The position numbers were made by a program, and so were the translations under genes. The notes beneath the pieces are model-generated. The model was not told where the DNA came from. It searched no databases and worked only from the letters and a program-made list of their open reading frames with translations. This document shows positions 63,302 to 64,000 of a DNA stretch of 64,000 nt, piece after piece. The DNA lies in assembly GCF_014199265.1 (NCBI RefSeq), contig NZ_JACIJG010000017.1:1-64000 (forward strand), given 5' to 3'. The DNA comes from Brucella daejeonensis (GTDB taxonomy: Bacteria > Pseudomonadota > Alphaproteobacteria > Rhizobiales > Rhizobiaceae). The stretch's first letter is position 1. Each line of letters starts with the position of its first letter.

Positions 63302-64000
63302 TTACCCCCAAAAGCCGCGCGTATCGATGATACTCTGACGCGTAGCGTCCGGCTTTCTTCCGTTTCCAAACGCCGCATGATCCACAAGCAACACGCAAAC
63401 ATCTGCCGTTTCAAGCGCTTCATCCGCTGCAACCAGTTGTGCATCGCCAAGCCCGGACGGCAATGCTTCGATATGAGGCTCCACCAACAGGAGACGCATC
63501 CCACCCTTCTTCGCAAGCTTGCGCGTAATATCCAATGCCGGGCTTTCGCGGAGATCATCGATGTTGGGTTTGAAGGCCAGCCCGAAACACGCAACCGTCG
63601 GCAGACCGTCGGAATTATCTTTTTTCCAGTCCGCAATCGCGGCATCGATCTTGTCCAATACCCAGCGAGGCTTCGAGTCATTCACCTCGCGCGCCTGCCG
63701 CACCAGTCTGGCCTGCGCCGGAGCGGAAGAAACGATGAACCATGGATCGACGGCGATGCAGTGCCCGCCCACTCCGGGACCCGGCTGAAGGATATTCACG
63801 CGGGGATGCCTGTTCGCCAGACGAATGAGTTCCCAAACGTCGATGCCCATCTTGTCGCAGATCAGTGAGAGTTCGTTTGCGAAAGCGATGTTCACATCCC
63901 GAAAGCTGTTTTCCGTCAGCTTCGCCATTTCCGCCGTACGGCAATCGGTCACAATGCATTCGCCTTCGACAAAATGACGATAGAGATCCACCGCCCGTTG
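63302..64000 (-). CDS. wecC: UDP-N-acetyl-D-mannosamine-type dehydrogenase, C-terminal part (runs off window)
   Basis: The frame continues past the right edge of the window; 232 C-terminal codons are present. ENSFRDVNIAFANELSLICDKMGIDVWELI and GPGVGGHCIAVDPWF (with the catalytic Cys in the following VGGHCIAVD) are typical of UDP-ManNAc dehydrogenases (WecC/WbpA type); GLAFKPNIDDLRESPA is the NAD-enzyme C-terminal motif. The product would be a uronic-acid sugar for a surface polysaccharide. The WecC assignment rests on the C-terminal part only. Confidence 0.9.
   Translation of the reverse strand, partial: QRAVDLYRHFVEGECIVTDCRTAEMAKLTENSFRDVNIAFANELSLICDKMGIDVWELIRLANRHPRVNILQPGPGVGGHCIAVDPWFIVSSAPAQARLVRQAREVNDSKPRWVLDKIDAAIADWKKDNSDGLPTVACFGLAFKPNIDDLRESPALDITRKLAKKGGMRLLLVEPHIEALPSGLGDAQLVAADEALETADVCVLLVDHAAFGNGRKPDATRQSIIDTRGFWG

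Noticed and set aside
1-64000. tRNA, rRNA or insertion-sequence transposase genes
   Set aside because: None was recognised; a scan with tRNAscan or a transposase profile could still find a short one.

Overview
The window looks like part of the main chromosome of a Brucella/Ochrobactrum-type bacterium (Alphaproteobacteria, Hyphomicrobiales). This rests on a 142-residue MucR/Ros regulator, a FeuP/FeuQ-type two-component pair, a betIAB operon, a full gene-transfer-agent (GTA)-like structural cluster, uniformly high GC with tightly packed ATGA-overlapping genes, and several families of short palindromic repeats. The species is an inference, because no rRNA or tRNA gene was seen.

Layout. (1) 0.2-2.6 kb, minus strand: a small secreted protein, FeuP-like regulator and FeuQ-like kinase. 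(2) 2.7-17.3 kb, minus strand: a GTA-like cluster from the small terminase (17.28 kb) through large terminase, portal, DUF6107 protein, protease, capsid, head-tail genes and tail genes to the 1267-residue tail-tip/host-specificity protein and a small membrane protein. (3) 17.5-26.8 kb: class A penicillin-binding protein, DUF1214/DUF1254 pair, DUF2336, DUF1491, a peptidoglycan-binding protein with a DivJ/PleC-like kinase, DUF5330 and SufE. (4) 26.8-38.9 kb: amidase, DUF6456 plus DnaA-C-like HTH pair, MucR, oligopeptidase B, small secreted and hypothetical proteins, two cytochromes c, a HerA-like ATPase and an L,D-transpeptidase. (5) 39-50.3 kb: HAD hydrolase, superoxide dismutase, GntR/MFS pair, CorA, an orphan AbrB-type protein, a GreA/B-family factor, betIAB for choline-to-betaine conversion, and an AraC regulator. 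(6) 50.3-52.5 kb: otsB-otsA trehalose synthesis. (7) 52.7-64 kb, minus strand: a surface polysaccharide locus with rmlA-C-B-D (dTDP-L-rhamnose), a double glycosyltransferase, a 995-residue FkbM methyltransferase/coiled-coil/CgeB-like glycosyltransferase, wzt and wzm (ABC export), and the 3' end of a UDP-ManNAc-type dehydrogenase.

How it fits together. The rml genes supply dTDP-rhamnose, the two large enzymes probably build and perhaps cap a rhamnose-containing O-polysaccharide, and Wzm/Wzt export it. betAB and otsBA give two osmoprotectants, betaine and trehalose. The GTA cluster is structurally complete and every frame is open.

Most notable signals: at least three families of short palindromic elements, many of which begin exactly at the stop codon of the upstream gene and in one case supply the C-terminus of an enzyme; short inverted copies of one family bracketing wzt-wzm; mirrored octamer arrays in two intergenic gaps; and the large methyltransferase/coiled-coil/glycosyltransferase protein beside a Wzt too short to hold a carbohydrate-binding domain.
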